A program made the position numbers and the translations under genes. A stretch of 64,000 bases of DNA, from contig CM046340.1 in NCBI GenBank assembly GCA_025403435.1, positions 9,462,420-9,526,419 on the forward strand, in the 5' to 3' direction. Below are positions 23,281 to 35,420 of this stretch, in pieces; the first letter of the stretch is position 1; each line of letters opens with the position of its first letter. The notes beneath the pieces were generated by a model, which saw only the letters and a list, made by a program, of their open reading frames with translations, was not told the DNA's origin and made no database searches. This DNA is from Artocarpus heterophyllus (taxonomy: Eukaryota > Streptophyta > Magnoliopsida > Rosales > Moraceae).

Positions 23281-24562
23281 AGGATAAATTGCTTTGGTAA
23301 TCCTCGGCCTTTCACGAAAGTGAGCATTTAATGCCCAACTTTTTTTATTAAATCGACCCCAACCTTTCATTTTTGTTACTGAGCGATCATTTTAACCGGA
23401 TGGACGTTAAATGTGTCTCACATGATGGGCACATGACCATTTTAGGAAGGGTATTTTAGTAAAAAATTAATATGTTTTAAAGAAATTAAAATTAAAACAT
23501 AAAAAGGTAAAAAAAAAGAAATATATATTATTAAAATCATATATTTTTTAAAACAAAAATTAGATCTAATTCTCTAAAAAAAATCAGAGCTAATTCTTAA
23601 AAAAAAATCATATCATTTCCACAAAAATAAAAAATGTAAATCTAATCCTACAATTCTCAAAGCTTTTTCTTCGCTCAGCCATGTCTGGAAATGGTTTTCT
23701 ATACCAGAGGAACCAGAGTAGCCAATCACCAATCGTTAGCAACAGGAACGACGTCACTTCCAGGAGCTTTAAGCTAGAGTCAAGCAGAAAAACCAAATGG
23801 AGAGAGAAAGAGATGAAGAGATCTAGAAATGGAAGGGTCAACAGGGTTAGGAGCAATGAGGAGAGGGCTACGATGGGGTAGGGTGCAACGGGGTTGTGTG
23901 CGACAGGGAGGGGACGACGACAGGGAGTGTGGGTGGGGTGGTTAGGCCTAGAAGTGGGGTCACTGGCTAGGGTTGGAGTAGTTGGGCGTGGAAAAGAGAT
24001 CACTGGCCCAGCAAGGGGTGCAGTGGGCAGGGGGTGGGCGACGGTGGAGGCTGGGTTTTGGCTTTATTTTTTTTGCTGATTTTGAATTTTTCTCTTTGGT
24101 TGATATGGTGTTTTATCCAAGAGTGATTATTCATTGCTTGATTATTTTTGGGTTTTTGGTTGAATTTTTTCTTTGATTGTTTTTTGGGGATGAAAATGAT
24201 TTTGTGTTTGTTTAACAGTGTTATGTGAAACAATGGGTCTTGGGTTTTTTGTTTATTGTTTTTTTATTTTAAAAATTTTTGAGGTAAAAATCAAACTAAT
24301 GACTATGATTTGGCGTATTTAAATCAATGACCATGATCTAACATTAATTTTTCAATGTATCAATTATTTGAAGAATAATTTAGTAATTTTAATTAAAAAA
24401 TGATATTCAACAATTTTTAGTGGTCAAATTTAATGGTTTGACCGAAATGGTCCCTCGGCTACTAAAATAAAAAATTGGGGTTGATTCAATGAAAAAAAGA
24501 AAAAAAAGAAAACTAAATGCGTAGTTTTGTAAAAAGTTAAGGACTATCCGGACAATTTACCC
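23281..24562 (+). mobile_element. Mutator-like non-autonomous element with long terminal inverted repeats
   Basis: The left end starts AGGATAAATTGC. The right end read inward starts AGGGTAAATTGTCCGG. Similarity between the inverted ends continues for about 80-120 bases, including a shared ATCGACCCCAA / ATCAACCCCAA segment and a GATCATTTTAACCG / GGACCATTTCGGTC segment. Long inverted repeats of this kind are typical of Mutator-like elements. No 9-bp target duplication is visible. The core at about 23680-24060 is much richer in G than its surroundings and has open frames on both strands, so it may be captured host sequence. No transposase motif is seen. Confidence 0.6.
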
Positions 24563-24910
24563 TCAGTTTTCAAGTTAAAACAGCCGTTCATTATTGCAAC
24601 ACAAAATTATCATTTCAACGGGCATATAATATAGTTAAATACAAGAATTTATGTTACTTTAACTTTCTCTTGAGTACACATTTGAAATTTTCCATTTTGT
24701 GCACATATGATTGGGCCCATGCAATGGGGCCACATGGCAAGTTGTACTGAGAGTACTGAGAGCGAAGAGATTAAAAAAAGAAAAATCCTAAACCCCCATC
24801 CCATTCCATTTATTTTGCATCAATTATTTGCTTCCTTCAGGCATAAATGCAGAGATCTCCTTGACTTAATTGGTAGGAAACGCATTTCCTTTTAACGTTA
24901 CATTTAACGT
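24563..24910. other. Intergenic region, no gene seen
   Basis: No feature is supported apart from two close copies of TTTAACGTTA (near 24891 and 24904) just before the tandem repeat. Confidence 0.5.
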
Positions 24911-24992
24911 TATCCTACACCAGACATGCTAACGAGCTCATTTATTAGGTTTATCCTACACCAAACATGCTAACGAGCTCATTTATTAGGTT
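24911..24992 (+). repeat. Direct tandem duplication, 41-bp unit
   Basis: Copies at 24911-24951 and 24952-24992 differ at one position (CCAGACATG against CCAAACATG). Each holds GAGCTC followed by ATTTATTAGG. Confidence 0.9.
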
Positions 24993-26681
24993 CACATGCT
25001 TAACAGTTGCCTATTCTCCAGCAGCCTTCCAGTGCAATATGAACAATTCCAAGTGATCGAAATTTCAATCAATTTCTAGTTTTGTTCTATCTGTGAAATG
25101 ACTTTTAATTTCCCAAAAAAAGAAAATAAAAGCCAGATAAAAAAAATAAACAACCTAATTCATTCACGTCCATGAATTTTATCTCGTAGTAACATTTTCA
25201 TATAAAAAAATTGTGCGGTAGAATTTGAATTTTTAATGTGTTGCCCAACATGTTTCTTTCGTTTGTAGTATAATAAGGGCAGTCATATTTACAGAGAGGT
25301 GAAATTTGTAAATGACAAGTTGGCAAATTTTAACGTTCTACGAGGTAAGTGAGTTAAACAAAATAAAGTTTTAAAAAAAGATAATATTTTTCTGCGATTT
25401 CAAATGTTAAGATTTAAAGCATTTAATTAAAAATGATGAGGTGTCGAGAATCTTTTATATGTTTATTACTGGTATAGATTTTGATTCTAATTAAATTTTC
25501 TAAAGCATTTGAATAATTAAATCTTTTTTCGTTAAAACAAGCATGTTGTTTCTACAAAATATCCGAAAACGACAATATTGCAAGCAATAATGCAGTAAGA
25601 GACATTCTATAAAAACATTTAATTAAAATCATCAATTATGATAAATAAGACTGTTGTCACTACAAGTTAATTATCACAATTATAGAGATGGAAAAGATAA
25701 AATTAATCAAAATTAATATATTTTAGTAGAATAATATTTATATTAAAATCCACAAAACTTTATTTTATGAAATACCATAGAACAACAATATATTTGCCTT
25801 GGGCATTACCGCAGTAAAAGACATTCCATAAAATAATAATGTTAATATTATGGTGCAAGTTAATTAACACATAAAAAAAAAAAACGTGATTGAATTTATA
25901 TAAAAATTGACAACACAACAATATTGATTTAGAATATAAGAAAATATTATTTCTACTTAAATATAAGCATTACAACAATGTTAAAAAATCAAAATACACA
26001 CAAAATAATTATACATATAAATTCATCTCTTATCTCACCACACTACTCTAGCCTAACTTGTGCAGTATTGAAAAAAGTTCTACCAAGAAAATATAGAAAT
26101 AAAGCGCAAGCGTAACCCTCTTTTTTTCTCTCAATTCTTTGTTGTTGCAATGGATGTTTGAACTCTTTTTAATAGGCAATAAAGATACTGTCAGATACTG
26201 TAGCAAAGGAGACTTTGTTTGAAGCAGCAGAAATTTTTTCTTTATTATCTTCCTCAGACTCTTGCCATTGAGAATGCAAAATTTAAGTTCGTAATCATGT
26301 GCTTTGCGGCTGCTTAAGGTACCGAAACATCGTGATCGCCATCGTTTGCAGAGAAGAAAGACTGATCCATTGGCTCGAAACGCATGGGGCAGGCGGAGAT
26401 GATCTTTCCCGTTGGTTTCGTCAAGTTGTGTTGAATGGATTGTCAAAAAGAAGGCTTCACATAGAATTAGCTGTAGCGGAAAACACACGCTCTAAGACAC
26501 TCCACGTGTGCAGGCCCCACTGGCTGACGTGCGTTGATGCGTGCAATGACATAGCAACAGCTATCCCCAAACCGACGACTGAGATCTTTCCTGGAGTTTA
26601 TTGATGGCTCTGGTTCTGCTGTGTATCCTGTTTATTCAAATTTGAATTTCTTTTCTTTTCTTGAGCATTTGTTATCTGAGG
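24993..26681. other. Intergenic region, no gene seen
   Basis: AT-rich. Bases about 26280-26600 are less AT-rich and have overlapping open frames on both strands (146 residues minus, 101 residues plus), but neither peptide shows a domain, signal peptide or plausible splice context. A G-box-like CCACGTGTG lies near 26501. Confidence 0.45.
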
Positions 26682-26857
26682 GGGTGTTTGACAGTGGTGA
26701 GAACCACTCAGTTTCCACCACAATCTCAGTTATAAACAGTGTAAAGCTCTCACATGCTACAGTAACAATAAAAAAATGTGTTACAGTATAAAGCTCTCAC
26801 ATGCTACAGTAAAAGTGGTTCCAACCACTGGTTCCCACCACCCTTCTAAACACTCTA
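26682..26857 (+). mobile_element. MITE family A copy 1
   Basis: Ends are GGGTGTTTGACAGTGGTG and, inward from the right, AGAGTGTTTAGAAGGGTGGTG. The internal 20-mer GTAAAGCTCTCACATGCTAC is at 26741-26760, and a near copy is at 26787-26807. The exact reverse complement occurs in copy 3 at 42381-42400. Confidence 0.75.
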
Positions 26858-27394
26858 TGAGTTTACCCGTTTTAACGTCGTATTGCTCAAATCTACAAAC
26901 AAGTAATTAAAATAAAACTAATTATTTTACAAATACAATTTATAATAATATATTTAAAATATTTATTTTACACAAAACACACTAAAAATAAAAATAAGCT
27001 TTTAAAAGTAATAGATCTATACGGCTTCACACATACGTATTTTTTAACACTCAGAAATATTTTTAGAAATTTCTAAAAGCATATAAGAATATATTTACAG
27101 ACTAAAAGTATATTTTATAATACATCAAGACTAAAAATAAAATTACAACATATTATTTTTACAGTTTTAATTAATTTCAAATTTAACAGATATTTTACAC
27201 ACAAAAACATTTCTAAAAATTACCGAAAATATACTTAACATAAAAGTACACTAAAACATATAAGTAGACATATTTTCACACTAATACATTAAAATATTGC
27301 TTAACATTAAAATGCTATTAATTAGAGGATTTAATAAGAAATAAAAGCGTAAATAAATGATTTTAGCCTTATAAAATGTACACTTTTATTTATA
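26858..27394. other. Intergenic region, no gene seen
   Basis: Very AT-rich, with repeated short phrases ending in ACACTAAAA or ACTAAAAA, which may be a low-complexity decay product. Confidence 0.5.
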
Positions 27395-27906
27395 CTATGG
27401 ATTTTGGATATTGCTGCTTAGGGTTATTTACCTTCTCATGCATTGTATTTTAGATTTATTTAAACTACCTTCAATTTTTGTTCTCATTAAACTTATACCT
27501 TCAGATTATGTTAATACACAAATTTATATATTTTCCTTATTAATATTCAATTTTAACCTAAGAAATTACCAAAAATACCTCAAATTAAACAAATAAAAGA
27601 ACTTTAAAAAGTTAAAAAAACTTATATGCTAAGGTTTTTGACTTAAAAATGTATAAATATCCTAAAAAAATAAGTGTCCTTATGTGATTTTTGTTTTTGT
27701 TTTCTGCTTATTTTTCAAAAGTTTTATTTTTTTTCTTTACAAAGGATGATTTGGTCATTTTAAGGCCTATAAAAATCAACTATTGACTGATATATGACAT
27801 AAATTTGTGTATTAAATATTACTTATAGTTATATATTTGATGTGATCAAAAACTAAAATTTTTTTAAATTAACCTAAAACAAAGGGTATAAAAAGCAAAA
27901 TATCCC
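27395..27906 (+). mobile_element. MITE family B copy
   Basis: The right end read inward starts GGGATATTTTGCTTTTTATA, and the left end has GGATATTG followed by ACCTTC. The interior shares several phrases with 54690-55195 in the same order, such as GATGATTTGGTCATTTTAA against GATGATTTAGTCATTTTAA. Confidence 0.6.
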
Positions 27907-28854
27907 TATTGCTTATTTGAGTTTATAACATTATTGGTAATTGTGCATGAAAACTTAGCCTATCTTTTTTTTTTTTTTTTTTGGGCTGGAGTGCTCTCTT
28001 ATAGTTAGAAATAAAAGTCGACAATTTGTTCCTAATTTGATCGAACTGACTAATATTTGGACCAAGTCTATTAATTTATTGTACGACCCCATTATATATA
28101 AAGTTTTCGAAGCAAATTGCTTTGTGGTTAGATATTTGACTAGGAAAATTTCTGAACTGTGATATTTGAGCTGGAGATCAACATGTGTTTGACTTTTTTT
28201 TTAATTTTATCGATTGTTTGTGTTTTGAAATTTTAGGAGAGCTCATAACCTCTGCAAAATTTTGGTCTTAGAAGCTAATTTAGACACCTTTGAGGACATT
28301 ATTTAATTTAAGTATTTGAGGTTTAATAACTAGAGTTAGAATATATAAAACTATTACTGACCCATATTCTAACAGTTTAAAACTTGGGACAAGTCGATAG
28401 ACTAACAACTAGAAATGAAAACTCTTTTGAAACAAAAAAAAAAAAAAAATTACTTGTAACTTTAGTTCCATCTAGAAGGTTTCTATTTTTAGTTAGAACA
28501 AAGGTGTTAATTGGTGCACGACATTGCACGCATGAAGGACAAAAATGTCGTCGACTCACTTATCTCACCATTTTTCCGTGAAGACAAGCAATACCAAGTG
28601 AGTTTCCAGCAATAAAAAGCCTATCACAATAACTTCACGTTTCATTTTCTTTTTCTTTTTCTTTCATCAACTAAATTTCAATTTAGTTTCACTTTAATTT
28701 TTTATATAAACAGAAGATCAGAGAAAAAAAAAGATTTGACTTGGAATTAAAGAGATTCTCTTTGTTTTTAATCCACAGTGTTGCACACACATAGTTGAGC
28801 TTGACTGATAGTATACACTTAATGAGCCGATGAGGGAGACTTGATTTAACAAAC
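27907..28854. other. Intergenic region, no gene seen
   Basis: T and A runs (27965-27982 and 28435-28449). No coding sequence is supported. Confidence 0.5.
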
Positions 28855-29040
28855 AAACACACACACACACACAAAAAACAAAAAAAAAAAAAAACACAAA
28901 ACAAAAACAAAAACAAAAACAAAAAACATGAAGAGAGATATATGATGATGATGATGATGATGATGATACACCAATCAATATCTTTGCATGAAGATCTTTC
29001 ACTTTTACAAAGGCAAAGAGTGTGTGTGTGTGTGTGTGTA
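28855..29040. repeat. Microsatellite cluster: (CA)n, A-rich (CAAAAA)n, (ATG)n and (GT)n
   Basis: A CA repeat near 28857-28873, an A/C-rich tract to about 28927, ATG/TGA repeats at about 28940-28968 and a GT repeat at about 29021-29039 sit within 190 bases. Two open frames of about 100 residues across it are low-complexity artefacts. Confidence 0.9.
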
Positions 29041-29531
29041 TGGTCTGGCAACTTTAATTGTAATTATATTTCTTTGATACTAATACTTTATTTACAAAAG
29101 GGGCTTCCTTAAGTAAAAGTTTTAAAACGTAAAGACTCGGTAATAAAAAATTAAAAAAAGAAGAAGAAAAGAGTAAACTTGTATTAATGACACGTATATA
29201 AAATTACATCGGTTTGTGATCTCTCACTAGATCTCAATCTCATGCCTAACTAGGTCATCAGAAAATTGATGAGATGCGATTACGATGAAATACTTATAAT
29301 GAGTCACGATTGCAATAAAGTTATAATCTATCAGTTTTTAAAATAAAAAATCTATGTAATATTACAGAATCTAGTATTGTGTTGATGGGCAGAGAGGAGG
29401 TTTGTGTCATAATCATGCGCGTGGAATGAATAAGCCCAAGATTTGATCCCATCTTGACAGCTGGCTCTGCCCTCTCATCTCTACCTCCCATGATTAAATG
29501 AGATATTCTCTCCCTTTGTCTCAAACTCTTT
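29041..29531. other. Intergenic region, no gene seen
   Basis: No supported feature between the microsatellite cluster and the hAT-like element. Confidence 0.5.
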
Positions 29532-30144
29532 CTTACGTCTAGGGCAGTAATTGATGTTCGTATTAATTTGTTTATTAATCATGTCAGAAAATTATTAATT
29601 TAAATACTTAAATATGACCTATTTATCCAACTTGTCAGTGGATGTTAATCTAAACACGACCAATATATCAATCGTACTAATAGTATCAACTCGTATAACT
29701 TATTTAAATTTACATATTGAATAAATAAGTATTACAACTGACTTATTTAACACAATTTGACACATATAATAGGTTTATTGATCAATTTATTATCATTTAT
29801 TTTTAGATTAATATGCAAAGCTTATCTACTAGTTTTAAAATTTATAATATTTATATTTAACAAAAGCAAGTAAAGTTTTTTTTATTATTTTTATGCATCA
29901 TATAAACTTTTATATTATTTCATGTGTAAATAAGTCTCAAATCATATATGTAGTTAATCGTATCATTTCTTGTCAATCATGTTAGGATAGTCAACCCTTA
30001 CACAACCCATTTATTAATGGTGTTAATCGTGTCAACTTGTTATTGACTCAAACCCATTTATAGTAGACTCAAACCCTTTAACTTAATACAAGTTTTGTAT
30101 AGTATTGTCGTGTCATAACTCAAATTGTCATCCCTATTTACATC
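29532..30144 (+). mobile_element. hAT-like non-autonomous element
   Basis: The element at 29540-30136 has ends TAGGGCAGTAATT and, inward from the right, TAGGGATGACAATTT, close to the widespread plant hAT end TAGGGGTGNCAAT. It is flanked by CTTACGTC and TTTACATC (6 of 8 matching), a decayed 8-bp target duplication. No coding capacity. Confidence 0.65.
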
Positions 30145-30761
30145 TATATAATGATTAAGAGAGTGTGTAGCAATTGGCAAATGAGTTCAAACTCATAAAT
30201 TGAAAACAATGTAATGCTTTCATATGTTATATACAATATAAAGTAAAAGTATATTGCTGTAGTATAAAATTTTTAAATCTTACAATGTTTGAGTTTAAAC
30301 TACCCATGATTATTTCTCTGCTTATAATACTACACGGTGTAGTATCATATTGTGTTAGTGTTTAAGGATAAGCTTACGCAGCTCGAGCAAGACCAAGAGA
30401 AATTGTTGGCTCGTTTCTATAAGGAGAGGAATTTTTTTTCTTTTTTTTTTCCTTTTTATTATTCATGACTTCAACAGTAGAATGTGATTAAATTTTGGCT
30501 GCCGACTGTCGATGGTACATTCCTGCACAAAAATGAGACTACAAAAACCCAACCAACCTTCAAACCTTAATGTCAAAAGTCGAAAAATGGATCTGACTGT
30601 TTGATTTCAGGTGGGAATATTGGCTTCCCCACTTAATTAATTTCTAACATAGCTCGGGCTACCGTTCCAGTAAGATCATTGTTGCAGCGCATATTTCTGC
30701 CCGTGGAGACATGCTGTCGACTGCCCAATGCATGTGCCGGTCGACCGCCAAGTTCGGCGCC
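30145..30761. other. Intergenic region with a MITE family A fragment
   Basis: Bases about 30163-30310 hold TATAAAG and TTCATATGTTATA-type phrases of family A, badly decayed. Bases 30655-30760 are less AT-rich and contain GTCGAC and GGTCGACC, with no frame that I can interpret. Confidence 0.4.
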
Positions 30762-31300
30762 TGATGAAGGAAGATTTTCGATTCTACCAGATTTTGAGTT
30801 ATTTTCAAATTCAAATTATTAGATTTGTTTCTCGTTATTTGATAGACTTTTATCTGAATTTGGATTGTTTATTTTAATTATTTAGGATTATCTTTAGTTT
30901 CCAATTTCAAATAGATTTATCTTTTTTTTATTATTTTTTTATTTTTAGAATAATTTATTTTCTTATTCTTATTTGTAGTTTCTTATTATTGTTTAAGATT
31001 ATTAAGGCTATAAATAGGTTATTCCTATCATATGTAGGTAGAATTATTATTAATGAAATTAGAGTTTTACTTTCCGTTTATCCAGTTTTCTCAGGTATTC
31101 TGTGGAGTCAATCAATGATTGATGCCTATATTCTTAGTATTTTGAGGAATCAATAAGTTTGTAAAAGTTCTATCTTTTGGTATTCATAGTGAATCAACGA
31201 ATTTTCTAGAATTCCAATTGAATCAAGGGATTTAAGAATTAATTGTTTTTTTTATTTTTATTATACGCTTCCACTACATCAATCATTGATAACAGAGCTA
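30762..31300 (+). mobile_element. LTR plus primer-binding site remnant of an LTR retrotransposon
   Basis: The candidate LTR runs from TGATGAAGG (30762) to CCACTACA (31278), with a textbook promoter box GGCTATAAATAGG at about 31008-31020. Just beyond its end ATTGATAACAGAGC (about 31284-31297) resembles the tRNA-Met primer-binding site TGGTATCAGAGC. No gag or pol follows, so only the 5' end remains. Confidence 0.6.
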
Positions 31301-32385
31301 TTTTGGAGAGTGATTTTGATCGTTTTACTAAAGTCCCTGGTTGCTGTTGACGTTGCTGAAATTTACCAAAATTCTAATGGCTGTAATAAAAGGAGTCTCA
31401 TGCTTCTTTATTATTGAATCTTCTTCTACCACTTATTTTTCTTACTTTAATTCGTAGCATTTTTCTTGTCAAAATATTTTTAAATAATACTTTTTTTTTG
31501 AAGAGCTAGGTAATACTTGTTTGTCTTATCTTTAACTAAAAATAATTGTGACCATTTATGTCTTTATATTCCTTCAAGACAGTAAGTTTCGAATATTTTA
31601 TAGTAAGATCGAAAAACAATAGGTGAGAAGTGGGATTTCTCAAATTGACCCAAACAACACGGGATAAATGGCCCAAGAATGAGAGAGGCTTAAATGGTCT
31701 AAAGACAAGGTTGGGCCACATTATAGTCCTAGCCCATGTTCAAATCTGTATGGTCCTGCCATAACTAATAGCCGAGCTTTTAAGGTTGTCTTTTAGCTAG
31801 TTTCAAGTAAATTAGAGTAATGCATTTCTAGAGAGTTGGGAGTTCAAATATACCTTCTTTTTTTTTGAAATTTTAAAATTTAAAACTAATTTTCATACAT
31901 GATTAAGCTCTACAAATGAATAACTACACTTCACAATTGGTATATTTCCTAATATAAACTTTGATTTTCCAAGTTGATGAGAAGAGTTTCATTAGGAATC
32001 CAAGAACAATTTCTTACATCGGAGAGAGGGGTATTTGATGTTCCATTTCCACTCCGTGTTTTTCATTTTTTTATTTAAAAATGCATGCTTACATTGACGG
32101 TATGAAATTGCCAAACAAATAGAACCCGTCTATCACTCTATCACGTTATTCGATGAACAGTAATTGACAACATAAAAAATAGAGAAGCAAGAACACACGA
32201 CTTAGAGGGATTCACCTATAACGAACGGTTACATTTACCATGGTGTTTTGTGAGGGGGCGAGGATTTTTATTATATTAAAAAACTAAAAGAGTACACAGA
32301 GAGAACTCGAGAGTCTACTTAAATTAATAAATAAATGTTCTCTAATTACCATCGCAAGAGCTCATCTTGAACACGGTATTAATGT
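31301..32385. other. Intergenic region, no gene seen
   Basis: AT-rich sequence following the LTR remnant. No coding sequence or repeat is supported. Confidence 0.5.
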
Positions 32386-32547
32386 GATGTTTGACAAAAT
32401 CAGTTATAACCAAAACTTTTGATTGCTATAGCGCAAAGCTCTCCTATGCTATAGTGATCAGAAAAAATGAGCCACAATATAAAACTTTCATATGCAATGG
32501 TTTTCAGTTCAAAAGTTTCAGTTCTAACCACACTTCCTAAACACCAT
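32386..32547 (+). mobile_element. MITE family A copy 2
   Basis: Starts GATGTTTGAC and ends AAACACCAT. The interior has two AAAGCTCTCCTATGCTATAG-like or AAAACTTTCATATGC-like units, as in the other copies. Confidence 0.6.
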
Positions 32548-35420
32548 TTAAATCTTATGACTCACATTTATCCTTAGTTTGAATTTAAATAAAAGATGCT
32601 TGTGGAAGATATTTCTAAAAATCCAAGATCCTTTTGTGTATCCACATGGTTGTCTCGCCTCTCTTGTCTTGGTGTCAAAATTGTTGATTCAGTTTAATGA
32701 CTGGGTAACACCGAGACATGTTTTTGTTATGCTACACCCAGAGGCGGCTGTACAACAGTTATACATACATAAATATATATATATATATGTATGTAGCCAA
32801 TAATTTTTTTCCTTCATTTTCTAGCTAAATCTCACCCATACAAAAGACTTGCCCATTTAAAACGCAACAAGAGAAAAACTGCCAAGAAATTACTTTTGTA
32901 CAAACATTCATGGAAGTCCAAATGAAGACGAAAGAAAGTGCGATCACCCGGCCATTTGCGTCGTTGGTTATCTTGATCCACTGCTCTGTATTATTCAAGT
33001 CACAAGCATGTATTACACCAATCAAAGAGACTTGGATAATCAAAGACTGAAGAGAGGAAAACAAAACAAACAAAACAAAACAAAAGTGGGATACTGAGCA
33101 ATGATGCATGCATGTGGATTTTTTTTGCAAAGCACTCCCATGTAACATCATTGTGTACCCAACAGCCCACTACCAGCTACGCTCATTGCACTAACACGCA
33201 CTTCTCTTGAAACTTGGATTATTATACAATGAATATACATACACATATATATACATCCACGGACACGCACATGCAGACATATATTTTCTTCTATATATAT
33301 ATATATATATATTTTTTTTTTTTTATTTTACTAAAAAAAAACTGTAAAAGAGAAAAACTAATATCATAAAAATGGCGAATCCAAACTAAATGGACACCTA
33401 CTAATAATCTCATTTTTTTATCAAATTCCTCACTCAAATATTATTAAAATAAAGGAGGTAGAAAACAAAAGAATATAGAGATTACAAGACAAAGAAACAA
33501 ACCCAAAAAGAGAGAAAATTTGAGGGATCGAGACCCCAAAAAAGTCTTCTAAAACCCAAAGAGGACAAATAAACAACCGCAAACTATCTTTAGAGGATAA
33601 AGTCGAAGCTCACACCTTCAAAAAAAAAAAAAAAAAAAAACTATGAAGCAGGTTTATCAGCAACATGATCTTCTCAAAAAATATAAGAAACACGATAAGT
33701 GTATCGTCAATTGAGTTGCAAAGAGAACACAGTTGTTTAATAATACATTTGATAATTATTTCATCATGCTTTTCTACTCTCGCTTATATGGAAATAAATA
33801 TTCCTTAAGATTAAAAAAAAAAAAAAAGGAAAGAAAGAAAGAGAGAAAGAAAGCTAGCCATAAACTAAACTTGTATTAATCATGAGAAAGTCGGTTTTTA
33901 AGCCGAAAGACTATTGTAGAGCACCCGGCGGCGAAAAGTGCATAGAAATTAATATATATTTAATGCATGCTCCACTAATTTCTAAAGAATATCTGTTGTT
34001 TGAGCTCAACTGAATTTAGAGTCAAGCTAGAAAAAAGGCTCTCAACTCTCAACTTTCGGCTGGAGAGAAAATAAAAATTGAAATATTCTTGACTATATAT
34101 CACAATTTGCGTGTATTTGATAGAGACGTAAATATATAGGGGTGGAGAGTATAATTGGATGCGGAAGAGCATTGTCCCACCCTGGGGACACACCCCTTTG
34201 AAAATTAGTGGGTTTTGTCCTACAAATAAAAGGATGTGCATTGTACATGTGTGTGCGTGCATATTTATATATGTATATATATCCTCTAAGTCTAAGTACT
34301 GGACCAAGACAATTTCCCTTTGTTCATCCATGACTTGGACATGCTATATACACATTTCAAAAACACACACACAACCCCCTGAGTCAACCACTCGGGAATA
34401 TTTCATGTTTGCTTTTTGCTGGGAATTGAAGTTTGTGGAATTTTAAACTTTTTTGGTGAAAGGTAAAGAAGAGATTTTGTTTTGACCCACTTGAAGATCT
34501 CCCTGATCATCAAACAGAATAAATTATAAGGAATTATATATAATATATTAAATGTAAATGTAACCGCCGTCCAAAAATTATTCATCTTCATGGTTTAGCT
34601 TTGCAAAAGAAGTTCATCATATAGTTAATGAGAAATGAGATCAACATGTTGTTGATTATTAATGCTAATTAATTTGCCTTAAGTACCGAATTCACATTGG
34701 TCCAAATTGGCAGACTGCAGTTTATGTACTTTGATCTGTGAAAGAATTAGAATAATCCATGATAGGTAGCTAGGTACTATTGCTTGGCTACCTAACCAAA
34801 TCGTTTGTGTTCTATGCTTTGAATAATTGACTCCACTTTTTGAACCTTTTTTTTGTGTGGAATAACTAGCTAAAGAGCCATATCTTTGTCAAGTTATAGA
34901 CGCCTTTTGTTAGAAAATTCTTGAGGTATAGATACACATAGTTAAACATATTTGTGTGTAAATCAACATTATAAATATGTGTGTATATATAAGAGTGTTG
35001 TAACGTGTCTAATGAAAAACATGACATGATATTTATTGAATGTAACATAAATGTTGACTGAGGTAAAGAAGACTGCTATTGAAGTATGTTTCCAAACATT
35101 AAACGTAATTTTGATCTTGTAAAGGTGTAACATATTTTTGTTATGTTTTGAATGTAAATTTTTTAGCGTTACATCTCTTTAATATTGATGTTACATTTAA
35201 TAGAGTCATGTTATGCTTTTTGGTTTTAGATGTGTTGTTGGAAAGATGTTTCCAAATTGTAGGAAAATAACAATATATAAACACAAACCCTCAGTAGTTG
35301 CACGCAATGAACGGTTTGTTCAATTATGTACTTGGCTGAAGATCAACATTGGTTGTGAGGGTAATTTTGACTTTTTACTGTATTTGGTGGCCGATCGAGC
35401 TCAAATCGGGAACTTGCGAC
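32548..35420. other. Intergenic region, no gene seen
   Basis: Contains TATA and A/T microsatellites (for example 32770-32788, 33292-33324, 33620-33640). Several short open frames (up to 118 residues, 33975-34331 minus) have no recognisable domain and no splice or leader support. Confidence 0.5.

Noticed and set aside
26048..26604. Overlapping open frames of 146 residues (minus) and 101 residues (plus)
   Set aside because: No domain, no leader or splice context, and the frames overlap on opposite strands. Kept only as a remark in the intergenic entry.
28689..29051. Two open frames of about 100 residues
   Set aside because: Created by CA, GT, ATG and A-rich microsatellites; no real protein features.
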